A DNA stretch of 62,537 nt from Paraburkholderia sp. LEh10 (GCF_017814945.1 NZ_JAGIPX010000051.1:1-62537), one strand, 5' to 3'; positions 8,396 to 18,202 are shown, counted from the first letter of the stretch. Notes: generated by a model from the sequence alone, not told the origin. A program made the numbers and translations.

Positions 8396-9625
8396 ATGCG
8401 TACTAGACAACCTTTTCACTTAATAACTGTGATTGCGGCTTCCGCTATTGGATTAGCAGCGTGCGGAAAGAAGGAATCCGTTCCAAGCCCTCAAATACCT
8501 GAAATTGGCTTTGTGACGGTGAATCCACAAACAGTACCCATCTTCTCTGAGCTGCCGGGACGCACTAGCTCGTATCTGGTCGCACAGGTGCGTGCACGAG
8601 CAGACGGGATTGTACTTAGCCGCGACTTTGTTGAGGGAAGTGAAGTAAGAGCAGGTCAACGCCTTTACAAGATCGACCCAGCTCCGTACATCGCCAAGGT
8701 AGATGCCGCAAAGGCCGCTCTTGCCAAGGCCGAAGCAAATCTTATTACCGCGAGCGCCTTGGCAAAGCGAGATAAGGTGCTGGTCGCGGCGAGTGCGGTT
8801 AGCGAACAGGAGTACGAGAATGCCGTCTTCGCAGAGAGAGCAGCTGCCGCTGATGTCGCTGCAGGAAAGGCCGAAGTGGAGTCGACACAAATCAATCTTC
8901 GCTACACCGACGTAATCGCACCCGTGACAGGTCGCACTGGCGTATCGCAGGTTACGCCGGGCGCATACGTTCAGGCGAGTCAGGCAACTTTGATGGATAC
9001 CATTCAGGAGCTGGATCGCGTATACGTCGATGTCGCACAAGCAAGCCTCGACGGACTCAAGCTTCGTCGCGAGATTCAGGAAGGGCATCTAAAGACATCC
9101 GGTCCAAATGCGGCCAAAGTCACCTTGATTCTTGAAGACGGTCGTGAGTATTCGCACAAGGGCACTTTGCAATTCTCTGACGTGACCGTAGACCAATCTA
9201 CAGGTTCTGTAACGTTGCGGGCGGTGTTTCCGAATCCCGATCGCGTCCTGCTGCCTGGCATGTTCGTCCAGGCGCGCGTAGAGAAAGGCATCGATGAACA
9301 TGCGTTTCTTGTACCGCAGGTTGGTGTCACGCACGACCAGAAGGGGCGGGCGACTGCACTGGTAGTTGGCGCCGATAACAAGGTGGTTGCGCGCTCACTG
9401 GTCACCGCTGGCACGTACGGTAGTGACTGGGTCGTCGACAGTGGCTTGCAGCCGGGAGATCGAGTGATCGTCCAAGGCGCAGGAAAAGTGCGTCCCGGCA
9501 TGACGGTGAAGGCTGTTCCGGCGACAAATGCGGCGACAGTAATGGGCTCTTCCGTTGAACCTGTCTCCCGGCGCAGCCCTTCACCGGGTGCGCCCGCCTC
9601 ACAATCTGCAGCCTCTGGCGTTTGA
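8396..9625 (+). CDS. RND efflux system periplasmic adaptor (membrane fusion lipoprotein, AcrA/MexA family)
   Basis: A 409-residue adaptor linking an inner-membrane RND pump to its outer-membrane channel. The N terminus is a lipoprotein signal with lipobox GLAAC (Cys22 or close). Next come a biotinyl-lipoyl half domain (SYLVAQVRARADGIVLSR), a long alanine-rich coiled coil (about 100-170), the second lipoyl half (YTDVIAPVTGRTGVSQVTPG) and beta-barrel and membrane-proximal domains ending PGMTVKAVP. The tail after about residue 380 is proline/serine-rich and probably disordered. It is the first gene of a three-gene operon, 16 bases before the pump. Confidence 0.95.
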   Translation: MRTRQPFHLITVIAASAIGLAACGKKESVPSPQIPEIGFVTVNPQTVPIFSELPGRTSSYLVAQVRARADGIVLSRDFVEGSEVRAGQRLYKIDPAPYIAKVDAAKAALAKAEANLITASALAKRDKVLVAASAVSEQEYENAVFAERAAAADVAAGKAEVESTQINLRYTDVIAPVTGRTGVSQVTPGAYVQASQATLMDTIQELDRVYVDVAQASLDGLKLRREIQEGHLKTSGPNAAKVTLILEDGREYSHKGTLQFSDVTVDQSTGSVTLRAVFPNPDRVLLPGMFVQARVEKGIDEHAFLVPQVGVTHDQKGRATALVVGADNKVVARSLVTAGTYGSDWVVDSGLQPGDRVIVQGAGKVRPGMTVKAVPATNAATVMGSSVEPVSRRSPSPGAPASQSAASGV

Positions 9626-9641
9626 GTAGGAGTAGCGTCAA

Positions 9642-12600
9642 TTGTCCAAGTTCTTTATCGATCGCCCGATTTTCGCGTGGGTGATTGCGATTATCCTGAT
9701 GCTTGCGGGTGCAGCGTCCATCATCGCGCTTCCAGTTGCTCAGTATCCACAAATCGCACCGCCTGCGATCCAGATCACGGCAAACTATCCCGGTGCTTCC
9801 GCAAAAACCGTCGAAAGTACGGTGACTCAGGTCGTCGAGCAGCAAATGAGCGGTCTCGATCATCTGCTGTACATGTCGTCGAACAGCGATGACTCGGGCG
9901 GCTCAACGATTACGATTACGTTCGCCCCGGGCACAAACCCGGACACCGCACAGGTCCAGGTGCAGAACAAGTTATCCCTTGCGACACCGCTTCTACCCCA
10001 AGCCGTCCAGCAGCTGGGCTTGCAGGTCACGAAATCAACTAGCAGCTACCTGTTATGGATCGCTTTTACATCCGATGATGGGAGCATGTCTTACGTCGAC
10101 TTGACGGATTATGTCGCGTCGCATGTTCTTGATCCCATTAGCCGTATCAACGGTGTGGGACAGACACGTTTGCTTGGCTCACAGTATGCGATGCGGATCT
10201 GGCTTGATCCGTCCAAGCTGACTAACTATTCGCTCACGCCACTAGACGTTACGCATGCGATATCGAATCAAAACGTGCAGGTTGCTGCCGGGCAGATTGG
10301 GGGCACGCCAGCGGTAACGAACACTGTAATGCAGGCCACCATTACCGCAGCCACTCTTCTCCGAACGCCAGAGCAATTCGGTAACATCCAGTTGAGGGTT
10401 AATCAGGACGGCTCCCACGTACGTCTGAAAGACGTGGCTAGAATCGAGCTGGGCGCCGAGACGTACAGTTTCGATACAAAGTTTAAGGGGCAGCCTGCTG
10501 CCGGCTTCGGAATCCAGCTTGCGCCGGGCGCTAATGCCCTGCAGACGGTCAGCGCAATTCAAGCGAAGGTGAAGGAACTGTCGGCATCGTTTCCGCACGG
10601 GCTGGCGGTCCATTATCCGTACGACAGCTCACCGTTCGTGCATAAATCTATCGAGGAAGTTGTTAAGACACTGATCGAAGGGATAGTGCTTGTTTTCCTG
10701 GTGATGTACCTGTTTATGCAGAACCTGCGTGCGACGTTGATCCCGACAATTGCCGTACCAGTTGTTTTGCTTGGCACGCTTGGCATCGCGAACGTGCTCG
10801 GTTTTTCGATCAACGTTCTGTCGATGTTTGGACTTGTGCTCGCGATCGGCCTGCTCGTCGACGATGCGATCGTGGTCGTTGAGAACGTAGAACGCGTGAT
10901 GATGGAAGAGGGACTCTCACCACGAGAGGCAACTCGCAAGGCGATGGGACAGATTACAGGCGCGCTGATTGGTGTCGCGCTGGTCCTGTCGGCTGTGTTT
11001 GTTCCGGTCGCGCTCTCTGGTGGATCTGTCGGCGCGATTTATAGAGAGTTTTCTGTGACTATCGTCTCGGCAATGGTCTTGTCGGTGCTCGTCGCACTGA
11101 TTTTGACCCCGGCGCTCTGCGCGACGATCCTAAAGCCGATTCCGCGCGGTCATAAGACCGAAAAGGGAGGATTCTTCGGCTGGTTCAACCGGATGTTCGA
11201 TCTTAGTCGAGTCAAGTACCAGGGCGGTGTGCATCACGTCATCCGACGCTCCGGGCGGTGGATACTGATCTACCTCGCCGTTATCGCTGGTGTTGCAGCA
11301 CTTTTCATACAGTTGCCGAAGTCCTTCCTTCCAGACGAGGACCAAGGGTACATGTTTGTCATCGTGCAGACGCCGCCTGGTTCGACGAAGGAAATAACTG
11401 GACGCACGCTTTCAGACATCAACGACTACTTGTTGACGAGCGAGAAGGACGTCGTAGACTCGGTGTTTACGATGAATGGATTCAGCTTTGCCGGCCGGGC
11501 ACAAAACGCGGGTCTTGCATTTGTGAAACTGAAGGACTTCGAACAGCGGCGGCACGCAGATCAAAGCGTTCACATGTTGATTCGGCGTGTGGCTGCACAC
11601 TACGCGAAATACAAGGATGCAAAAGTCATTCCCTTTAACCCGCCTGCAATCCGTGAATTGGGTACGGCGTCTGGTTTCGACTTTGAGTTGACAGACAACG
11701 CTGGCGTTGGACATGAGGCTCTGATGGATGCTCGAAATGAACTGCTACGGATGGCTTCCGAAGATCCAGTACTTTCGCTAGTACGCCCTAACGGCCTAAA
11801 CGACACGTCCACATACGAGGTCGATATCGATAGGGAGAAAGCGCAAGCGCTTGGCGTGTCGCCGTCCGCGATCGACCAATCCTTGTCTATCGCGTGGGCA
11901 TCTCAATATGTGAACAACTTCCTCGACGCTGACGGTCGGATAAAGCGGGTCTATGTGCAGGCTGACGCGCCATTTAGAAGGACGCCAGAAGACCTGAGTC
12001 GATGGTATGTACGCAACGACGCCGGGACGATGGTGCCGTTCAGCACTTTTGCTGACAGCCGGTGGGCGTACGGCTCACCGAAGCTCGAACGCTACAACGG
12101 TGTGTCGTCTGTTGAGATTTTGGGTCAGGCCGCGCCTGGAAAGAGCACCGGACAGGCTACGGCGGAAATGGAGGCGCTCGCGAAGAAATTGCCTGCAGGC
12201 ATTGGTCATTCGTGGACTGGGTTGTCGTTCCAGGAAGTTCAGTCTGGCTCGAAAGCTCCGATCATCTACGGCACGTCGATTCTCGTTGTGTTCCTTTGTC
12301 TCGCGGCGCTATACGAGAGCTGGTCGATTCCGTTCTCCGTGATTATGGTCGTGCCGGTCGGCGTGATCGGCGCGCTGCTGGCCACGACATTCCGAGGTCT
12401 TGAGAATGACGTGTTCTTCCAGGTCGGTCTTTTGACGACCGTCGGGCTGTCAGCAAAAAATGCGATCCTCATTGTCGAATTCGCGCGTGAACTGCAGGAT
12501 AAGCAAGGGATGGCTCCGATTGATGCGGCGCTTGAGGCGGCGCGCCTGCGGCTGCGCCCTATCATCATGACATCCCTCGCGTTCATGTTTGGAGTCTTTC

Positions 12601-12797
12601 CGCTTGCCGTCAGTAATGGAGCAGGGTCCGCTAGTCAGCATGCGATCGGGACAGGAGTGATCGGCGGGATGCTGACGGCGACCTTCCTGGCGGTTTTCCT
12701 GATACCGATGTTCTACGTGAAGGTACGAACGATGTTCGGTCGTAAGGGTGGTGGTGTCGATGAGGCCATGAGCACCGTGGAGGAGCATGAGCAGTAG
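9642..12797 (+). CDS. RND efflux pump, inner-membrane transporter (AcrB/MexB family, HAE1)
   Basis: A 1051-residue proton-driven drug/solvent exporter of the hydrophobe/amphiphile efflux type. The start codon is TTG, chosen because it follows taggag at proper distance and gives the canonical MSKFFIDRPIFAWVIAI. The transmembrane-4 proton-relay motif is intact (GLLVDDAIVVVENVERVM), as are the second-half transmembrane region (GLSAKNAILIVEFA) and the duplicated porter domains. Length is normal. It overlaps the outer-membrane channel gene by 11 bases. Substrates cannot be deduced; homologues in Burkholderia export antibiotics, detergents or signals. Confidence 0.96.
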   Translation: MSKFFIDRPIFAWVIAIILMLAGAASIIALPVAQYPQIAPPAIQITANYPGASAKTVESTVTQVVEQQMSGLDHLLYMSSNSDDSGGSTITITFAPGTNPDTAQVQVQNKLSLATPLLPQAVQQLGLQVTKSTSSYLLWIAFTSDDGSMSYVDLTDYVASHVLDPISRINGVGQTRLLGSQYAMRIWLDPSKLTNYSLTPLDVTHAISNQNVQVAAGQIGGTPAVTNTVMQATITAATLLRTPEQFGNIQLRVNQDGSHVRLKDVARIELGAETYSFDTKFKGQPAAGFGIQLAPGANALQTVSAIQAKVKELSASFPHGLAVHYPYDSSPFVHKSIEEVVKTLIEGIVLVFLVMYLFMQNLRATLIPTIAVPVVLLGTLGIANVLGFSINVLSMFGLVLAIGLLVDDAIVVVENVERVMMEEGLSPREATRKAMGQITGALIGVALVLSAVFVPVALSGGSVGAIYREFSVTIVSAMVLSVLVALILTPALCATILKPIPRGHKTEKGGFFGWFNRMFDLSRVKYQGGVHHVIRRSGRWILIYLAVIAGVAALFIQLPKSFLPDEDQGYMFVIVQTPPGSTKEITGRTLSDINDYLLTSEKDVVDSVFTMNGFSFAGRAQNAGLAFVKLKDFEQRRHADQSVHMLIRRVAAHYAKYKDAKVIPFNPPAIRELGTASGFDFELTDNAGVGHEALMDARNELLRMASEDPVLSLVRPNGLNDTSTYEVDIDREKAQALGVSPSAIDQSLSIAWASQYVNNFLDADGRIKRVYVQADAPFRRTPEDLSRWYVRNDAGTMVPFSTFADSRWAYGSPKLERYNGVSSVEILGQAAPGKSTGQATAEMEALAKKLPAGIGHSWTGLSFQEVQSGSKAPIIYGTSILVVFLCLAALYESWSIPFSVIMVVPVGVIGALLATTFRGLENDVFFQVGLLTTVGLSAKNAILIVEFARELQDKQGMAPIDAALEAARLRLRPIIMTSLAFMFGVFPLAVSNGAGSASQHAIGTGVIGGMLTATFLAVFLIPMFYVKVRTMFGRKGGGVDEAMSTVEEHEQ

Positions 12798-14334
12798 GCG
12801 CCCACCCATACCGACGACGAAATCAACGAGAACCTCAATGAGACCCTTTGTTCTAACCATCGTAGCGGGAACGCTTATGGCGGCAGGCTGCACAATGATT
12901 CCCGCCTATCAACGTCCTGCAGCGCCAACCTCGAGCCTATATTCCACGGGCGGGGCGTATGCGACGCGGTCCGATCGTGACGGCGGGGGCCGAAGTGCGA
13001 ACGAGCGGGCTGCGGCCGATATTGGATGGCGTGAATTCTTTGCCGATCCGAGACTGCAAAAACTTGTCGAAATCGCGCTCAGCAATAATCGGGATTTGCG
13101 CGTGGCTGTTCTCAACGTTGACGCCGATCGCGATCGGTACCGCATAACAAGGGCTGCTTCGCTGCCTGCAATTGATGCCTCGGCCGGGGCGAGCGTACAA
13201 CGGACGCCAAAAGATCTGGCAGTTTCTGGACAAACCGTTTCCCGGGACTATACCGTTGGCTTAAATACGTCTTGGGAGATCGATTTATGGGGACGCATTC
13301 GAAGTTTGAGCGGTGAAGCTCTTTCGCAATATCTCGCAACGGCACAGGCGAGAAAATCAGTCCAGATTGCACTTGTGGCCCAGGTTGCCGACGAGTACCT
13401 GACGTTGCTTGCATACGATGACCTTCTGACTGTCACGAAAAATACGCTATCGACGGCGCAAGCCTCCTACGAGTTAACGAAGCTTCAGTTCGACTCCGGG
13501 GCTGGCTCTGAACTTAACCTGAGGGAAGCGCAAAGCGTTGTAGACCATGCACGGGCGAATCTCGAAGCGCAAGCCCGTGCTCGGTCCCAAGCCGAGAACG
13601 CGCTCGTGCTTCTAATTGGTGAACCGTTGCCGGACGATCTGCCGCGCGGGTTGTCACTCGACGCCCAGGATCTGCTCACAGATATTCCCGCGGGATTGCC
13701 GTCGGATTTGCTTTCACGTCGTCCGGACATCATGGCGGCCGAAGAGCGACTGATTGCAGCTAACGCGAACATTGGAGCGGCGCGGGCCGCGTTCTTCCCC
13801 AGAATTTCTCTCACCGGAGCTTTCGGTACAGCGAGTCCGACATTGGGGGACCTTTTCAAGGCCGGATCAGCGGCTTGGAGCTTCGCTCCGCAGATGGCCT
13901 TGCCGATTTTCGAGGGGGGCGCGAATATCGCGAATCTGGATCGAGCAAAAGCTCTCAAACAGATACAGATTGCGAACTATGAGAAAACGATCCAGTCAGC
14001 ATTCCGTGAGGTCGCAGATGGCCTTGCTGCGCGTGGGACCTACGACAACGAGATCGCGGCCCTTCGACGCAACCAGGACGCACAGCAGCGCCGCTTTGAT
14101 CTAGCGTACGCACGATATCGAAACGGCGCGGATAGTTATCTGTCGGTGCTGACCGCCCAGAACGATCTTTACTCGTCAGAGCAACAGTTGGTAGTTACTC
14201 GACTCGCGCGATGGACGAGCATCGTTGACCTGTATCGAGCTCTCGGTGGGGGGTGGTTGGAGCACTCGGGTGACAAGCCACTAGCGCCTGATGCTACTGC
14301 GGGCTATGCACATGTAACCTCGCATGCAGGTTGA
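12787..14334 (+). CDS. Outer-membrane efflux channel (OprM/TolC-like lipoprotein, NodT family)
   Basis: A 515-residue RND outer-membrane factor. Two starts are possible. ATG 12787 has ggagg just ahead and overlaps the pump gene. ATG 12838 gives a cleaner lipoprotein signal (MRPFVLTIVAGTLMAAGC); the signal sits inside either version. Two TolC repeats are visible: first IGWREFFADPRLQKLVEIAL, NRDLRVAVLNV and SWEIDLWGRI; later LLSRRPDIMAAEERLIAANA, ARAAFFPRISLTG and LPIFEGG. It forms the trimeric exit duct of the pump encoded before it. A small hairpin lies just before the stop (about 14310). Confidence 0.95.
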   Translation: MSSRRPPIPTTKSTRTSMRPFVLTIVAGTLMAAGCTMIPAYQRPAAPTSSLYSTGGAYATRSDRDGGGRSANERAAADIGWREFFADPRLQKLVEIALSNNRDLRVAVLNVDADRDRYRITRAASLPAIDASAGASVQRTPKDLAVSGQTVSRDYTVGLNTSWEIDLWGRIRSLSGEALSQYLATAQARKSVQIALVAQVADEYLTLLAYDDLLTVTKNTLSTAQASYELTKLQFDSGAGSELNLREAQSVVDHARANLEAQARARSQAENALVLLIGEPLPDDLPRGLSLDAQDLLTDIPAGLPSDLLSRRPDIMAAEERLIAANANIGAARAAFFPRISLTGAFGTASPTLGDLFKAGSAAWSFAPQMALPIFEGGANIANLDRAKALKQIQIANYEKTIQSAFREVADGLAARGTYDNEIAALRRNQDAQQRRFDLAYARYRNGADSYLSVLTAQNDLYSSEQQLVVTRLARWTSIVDLYRALGGGWLEHSGDKPLAPDATAGYAHVTSHAG

Positions 14335-14742
14335 ACTGCGGGCCGATGAAGGGCAGCCGTCTATCGGCGCCGAGGTTTTGTCGCAATAGCTTGCATGTTC
14401 TCGCTTCAGTGACGGACTGTATCCGTCGCCGCTGGGAGGAACGTCTTGCGGGTCCGTCGATTTGTGCACCGGCATGGCCGCTCATCTGTGCTCCATGAGA
14501 TATCGCGAGTTCGTGACGCAGTAAGTCACAGCCCCGCCGAGGACGCTTACCGTCAATCCGCCGGGAAACGGCAGTCAACATCCGACGCGATTGGTGGATT
14601 CGAGTCGACCTCCGATATCGTGACGACACGACTCTGGGCGACGTACCCGACGTGGGCGGGCGGAAGTCTTAACATACCTTTCGCTCGGCGCCGAGCTTAT
14701 CAGGAAGCCGTGTCGATCGGGAGTGTGCCCCGCCCGTATCGA
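14335..14742 (+). other. Intergenic region after the efflux operon
   Basis: About 400 bases between the efflux channel gene and the convergent decayed response regulator. Frames on both strands are open over short stretches but none resembles a known protein. I see no promoter or strong terminator. Confidence 0.35.
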
Positions 14743-15367
14743 TCAGGCGGCTATTGAAGGACTTGAGTCAGAATATTCATTGACAATATGTGACTTCGGC
14801 ATGAAGAGATAACCAAGGCCATAGACGGTTTGCAGCTGCGGTCCACTTTGATCGTCGAGCGCGAGCTTCGAGTGAAGCTTGTAAATGTGCTGCTCGAGCG
14901 ACCCTGCCCGCCAGTTCCGCGCCCTTGCCCCAGACGGCGGCCGCAAGCTGCTCGCGGCTCATTAAATTTCTTGGGCTCATGACTAGGAGCCACGCGAGGC
15001 TCAGTTCCCGCGCGGTCAACCAGACACAGCGGTCGCGGAACCTCACGGTGCGGGCTGTCCGGTCGATCGTGTATCCAGCCACCGTCAGCCGGTCTATTGC
15101 CTGCGAGCGGTGACGGCGCACGATGAGGCGCTGTGCCCGCGCCATAATCTCATCCACGCCAGCGGTCGCGATGGCGATTTCATCGACCCCGGCATCCAGT
15201 GCTTCAATTACGGCCCGGCAATTCCACGAGCGGCCGATCATCATCACTGGCAGATCAGCGCGGAAATGACATGTGCGCCGTGTGATCGCCGCGAGCGCCG
15301 GCAGGTGGCTTTGCGCCGCATCGAAGATAATGAGAGCCGTCGCGTTATGTTGGTCTTCGTTGAACAA
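14743..15367 (-). pseudogene. OmpR-type response regulator, frameshifted and N-terminally short
   Basis: The frame from 15367 encodes the second half of a receiver domain (LPVMMIGRSWNCRAVIEALDAG) and the start of a winged helix (WLTARELSLAWLL, SREQLAAAVWGKGAELAGR). It then goes out of frame. The missing end continues in another frame as SLEQHIYKLHSKL and LQTVYGLGYLFMP, ending at 14743. Removing one base from the GGG run (plus-strand CCC, 14902-14904) restores a continuous protein, so a one-base insertion is the likely lesion. About 50 residues normally ahead of residue 1 (acidic pocket) are absent. Probably inactive, unless the frameshift is a sequencing error. Confidence 0.75.
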
Positions 15368-15855
15368 CGCGTCCCTGAAAGTAAAAAAAGCAATTCACAT
15401 GTGCACTCCGAGTACATCGCGGCCCCTTTTCAAGGGGCCGATATCCCGCGTCGTTGGTCTATGTCGCCTGTCTTATCTTGCGGCGTTTGTTTCGGGAAAT
15501 TCACTCGTCCTATTTCGGTTTGGAGCGGTTGCGCCAAACGCGCATGTAGTTTGTCGATTCCATCCGGATACTATATCGGAGACATTCGGTTGCTCGGGAT
15601 GTACCCAGCTGCAATTGATGCGAGCGTACTAGCCAGCAGACGAACGCACGGTCGAAGAAATCTTCACCGTCGTGTATTAGGGTGGCGTAATTGGGCCGGG
15701 ATGTGCGGCTTAATCAAGCTAGCGCAAGCAGGGATGGAGCGCAGATTCGAGCGTTCCAAGAATGCGGTGTTTTGTCTGTTTTAACAACCTCGATGAAATT
15801 AGAGGTCGCGTGTGTCGCCTCGGCGGCGTATCGCGGCAGGCAGTGTTACTTGCGA
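15368..15855. other. Intergenic region with a GC-rich hairpin
   Basis: No gene is supported here. At 15421-15439 a perfect hairpin has 8-base arms (GGCCCCTT and AAGGGGCC, loop TTC). It would lie in the leader of the minus-strand regulator gene. It has no following U-run, so it is not a classical terminator. Confidence 0.4.
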
Positions 15856-15918
15856 TTGTTAAGACGAGCAATTTTCTATAATCGTGACTGGATGGCCATT
15901 CATCGTTACGCAGTAACA
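15856..15918 (+). promoter_or_regulatory. Candidate promoter with GTTAC-N3-GTAAC palindrome, site 3
   Basis: TTGTTA (15856-15861) and a consensus TATAAT (15877-15882) are separated by 15 bases, shorter than the ideal 17. The palindrome CGTTAC-GCA-GTAACA follows at 15904-15918, just after the expected start of transcription. Outer bases extend it to 13-base arms with two mismatches (CATTCA on the left, TGAATG on the right). A repressor bound there would block the promoter (inference). The transcript would run to the broken secreted-protein start at 16141. Confidence 0.45.
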
Positions 15919-16140
15919 GTGAATGAGTGAGGTCCTAACAGTGTGACAGATCGTTCATCGGGACGCGTCGGCGTGGGATTCTGGTGATCAACGCATCAGC
16001 TCATATCAGAATGGTTCATGGGTGCGCAAACCGTCAACAATGAATTGTTCTGGTGACACTCAACTTCAGGAGTGCATCGCTCTACACTAATTCCATCGAA
16101 CAGCCGATATCACGCGAAGGAGATTTCCTTGGAGGAAAAT

Positions 16141-16224
16141 ATGAAAATAGCTCATCTCGTCGTCGCGGCCTCTATCGCCCTCGGAGTGGAAAGCGCATCG
16201 AATAGGTTAGCTGACAAGCCATAG
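16141..16224 (+). pseudogene. Signal-peptide start of a broken exported protein
   Basis: A strong ribosome-binding site (ttggaggaaaat) precedes ATG and a typical signal peptide start, MKIAHLVVAASIALGV. After codon 16 (about 16188) the sequence becomes the reverse strand of a decayed AraC-type gene, and the frame stops at 16222-16224. The mature protein is lost, so its identity (for example a porin or periplasmic protein) cannot be recovered. The intact promoter and palindrome upstream suggest it was once regulated. Confidence 0.55.
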
Positions 16225-16657
16225 CGTGCCTGAAAAACGCCACAGATCATTATCGTCTTCGGCTCGGACTCGTCCGCATTGAATCGATATATCGAGTTGA
16301 CTAGTTCTGCGTCCTCCCGGCGCGCGAAGATGCTGGTAGCGAGCCCGGGCGAGCCATTTAGAGCGGGCACTCGAGTTCCAACGGGCACCTGGGCGGAGCG
16401 ATAATCAGCGTGTGGGGCTGCAACTCTACGGATGGTCTGTTTCTTACGTGAAGTTTACCTGTGCCGGAGACAATGTAATGAAGGCCCGGCGTGGTATGAC
16501 CGTCGATGATGACTTTGAAACCGGGGCTGACAAGGCACTCTGAAAATCCGATCACCTGAACATCGAGGAGAGTCATCAGGCGGTTCAGGTCAAGTTGAGA
16601 TACGGAGGATACAGCGCGCGTTGCCAAGGTTTTAGTCCTTCGGGTGCGTTTGTTCAC
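16152..16657 (-). pseudogene. AraC-family regulator, cupin domain only, frameshifted
   Basis: The frame from 16657 resembles the N-terminal cupin_6 ligand domain of AraC regulators: LDLNRLMTLLDVQVIGFSEC, then PGLHYIVSGTGKLHVRN and LQPHTLIIAPP. It stops at 16358 after LECPL. The domain continues in another frame (ALNGSPGLATSIFARREDAEL, then IMICGVFQARYGL) to about 16190. The C-terminal DNA-binding half is missing; the sequence instead joins head-to-head with the signal-peptide fragment at about 16188. The gene cannot bind DNA as it stands. The intact AraC gene at 21055 has the same domain design. Confidence 0.6.
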
Positions 16658-16805
16658 TTCGTCGAGCAGTGCGCTCCAGAAGACTGTCGCAACCAGCCGG
16701 GTTCAAACGAAGAGCGGATCTTGGGTTCATCGGTATTTATCATATCTCCATGCGCCAGTCTCGCATCCATACGCCTTGAAGCAACCGAACTTCAACTGGA
16801 AGTCG

Positions 16806-17417
16806 TCAGAAATTGTATTGAACGTATAGCTGCTCGAAGTCAATACCAGGATTCGGTTCCTTGATGCTTGCGTTAGATAGATGCTGGAAGCGAAAGCCGG
16901 CCACATATTGTTGGCGGTCGCCAAAGCTGGCTCCCACGCCGGCCATGTCGGCGAAGTGAAAAGCGCTGGACATCGTGTAGTGGCTGGATATTGAAGGATG
17001 CGAAAGCAGTCGGACGCCGACCCCAGCCTCAACGAAAGGGCGAATCGCTCCACTACTTTTGATAAAACGGAAGACGGGCGTCGCGCCAAATTCAAAAATG
17101 TTGTCATGCACATCGGCTGTGCTCGAGTGCCAGTAAGCGACATGCCCTTCAAACACTGCGGTAAAGTGCCAGCCACCGATCTCCCACCATGACAACTGTG
17201 GGTCCCAGATACCTCCGATATCTACTTTACTCTCGTGCACGTCATGACTGTTTGCGATGCCGCCCGCGAGCTGTATTCCAAACTGATCCGCACGAGCGAG
17301 CCCCGGTGCGGCGAATAAGAGCGCCATCAACGAGGTGGCCCCAATAAGTGAACGAGACGTTAAGCCGGAGAAGACTCGAGTAATTGGATGTCGGAGAAGT
17401 CCTTTCGGATTTTTCAC
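16806..17417 (-). CDS. pagL: Lipid A 3-O-deacylase (PagL-like acyloxyacyl hydrolase)
   Basis: A 203-residue outer-membrane beta-barrel enzyme that removes the 3-O acyl chain from lipid A. After a basic N terminus a signal peptide ends near LARADQ. The barrel shows alternating strands (FGIQLAGGIANSHDV, WWEIGGWHFTAVFEGHVAYW, FEFGATPVFRF, IRPFVEAGVGVRLL). The active-site motif FQHLSNASIKEPNPG holds the catalytic His-x-Ser and the conserved Asn. It ends with the aromatic-rich strand LYVQYNF, ending in Phe as barrel proteins do. Removing this chain dampens TLR4 signalling and alters membrane permeability in other bacteria. The gene is monocistronic. Confidence 0.88.
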   Translation of the reverse strand: MKNPKGLLRHPITRVFSGLTSRSLIGATSLMALLFAAPGLARADQFGIQLAGGIANSHDVHESKVDIGGIWDPQLSWWEIGGWHFTAVFEGHVAYWHSSTADVHDNIFEFGATPVFRFIKSSGAIRPFVEAGVGVRLLSHPSISSHYTMSSAFHFADMAGVGASFGDRQQYVAGFRFQHLSNASIKEPNPGIDFEQLYVQYNF

Positions 17418-17566
17418 TTGCGTTCGATTGGGTTATAGATTGACCTTACGCGGAACCGGACAGGATGAATCGGGACCGCACATCGACGAAAAACGTAGCT
17501 TTTTTACGGCTGACTGCTAAGGAACGAGTTTACCCATGTACGAGACGTCCCGGAGTGTTGACACGA

Positions 17567-17582
17567 CTATACGTGCGTATAG
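17567..17582. promoter_or_regulatory. Perfect palindrome CTATACG-TG-CGTATAG
   Basis: Seven-base perfect arms around TG, about 150 bases upstream of the lipid A deacylase start. A TTGACA at 17558-17563 precedes it. It could be an operator for pagL or for a plus-strand transcript; no other copy was found. The rest of 17418-17677 is otherwise featureless. Confidence 0.35.
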
Positions 17583-17677
17583 AAAAGTCACCGCTAAGCG
17601 AATCTCCATAAGTTACCGGAGGCGATTTTATTCGCGGTACCGCAAGATGTGCAGTCGAAAGATCGATTGGTATTAAC

Positions 17678-18202
17678 TTAGCCTGAAGTCTTCGGTGCTA
17701 ACGGTGGTGCACGGTGACCGGGCTTATGACGCGGGTATCGCGAAGTCACCGCTAACTTAATGGTGCATAAAGCTGCACATGCAGATTTGGGTCGAGGGGT
17801 AACGGTAACGGTGGTCCGAGCTGAGGGGCACGATGTTGCCACCGCAGCCAGTGATGCCTGTCGCACTCCGGCGCGGCAAGCCCGAAAACATGCTCGATCA
17901 GCGCCCGGCCGATGCCGCCGCCACGCGCATTGTCGGCAACAAACAGGTCCTGCAGATAGCAATAATTGCCGGTCGTCCAGGTCGATCGGTGGGTAGATCA
18001 AGTGCACCAGCCCTAACGCTTGTTCTCCTGCGATGGCAAGCGCCGCGTACATCGGTTCTGCTGGATCTAAGAAGCGTGCCCAAGTCTGGAGGGTAACGGG
18101 CTTTGGGATAGCCACTTCGTAAAATCGCTAATAGCCTTTCCACAGCGGAAGCCAGATATCAAAATCGGTGCTCTCGATGGCTCGGATCTGGACTGATTGC
18201 AT
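17678..18202 (-). pseudogene. GNAT acetyltransferase, nonsense mutation plus frameshift
   Basis: From ATG 18202 (preceded by gaggagcgttct) the frame reads a GNAT start, then meets TAG at 18130-18128 after DIWLPLWKGY. The same frame goes on with RFYEVAIPKPVTLQTWARFL and AGEQALGLVHLIY. It then needs a frame change to continue as YLQDLFVADNARGGGIGRAL, which holds the acetyl-CoA loop. After about 17800 the similarity fades and no proper C terminus is found. With a stop and a frameshift this is clearly dead, though the remaining protein-level similarity is good, so decay is recent. Confidence 0.7.

Noticed and set aside
15110..15784. Long plus-strand frame over the response-regulator pseudogene
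   Set aside because: It is mostly the antisense of conserved regulator codons and has no similarity or start-site support.
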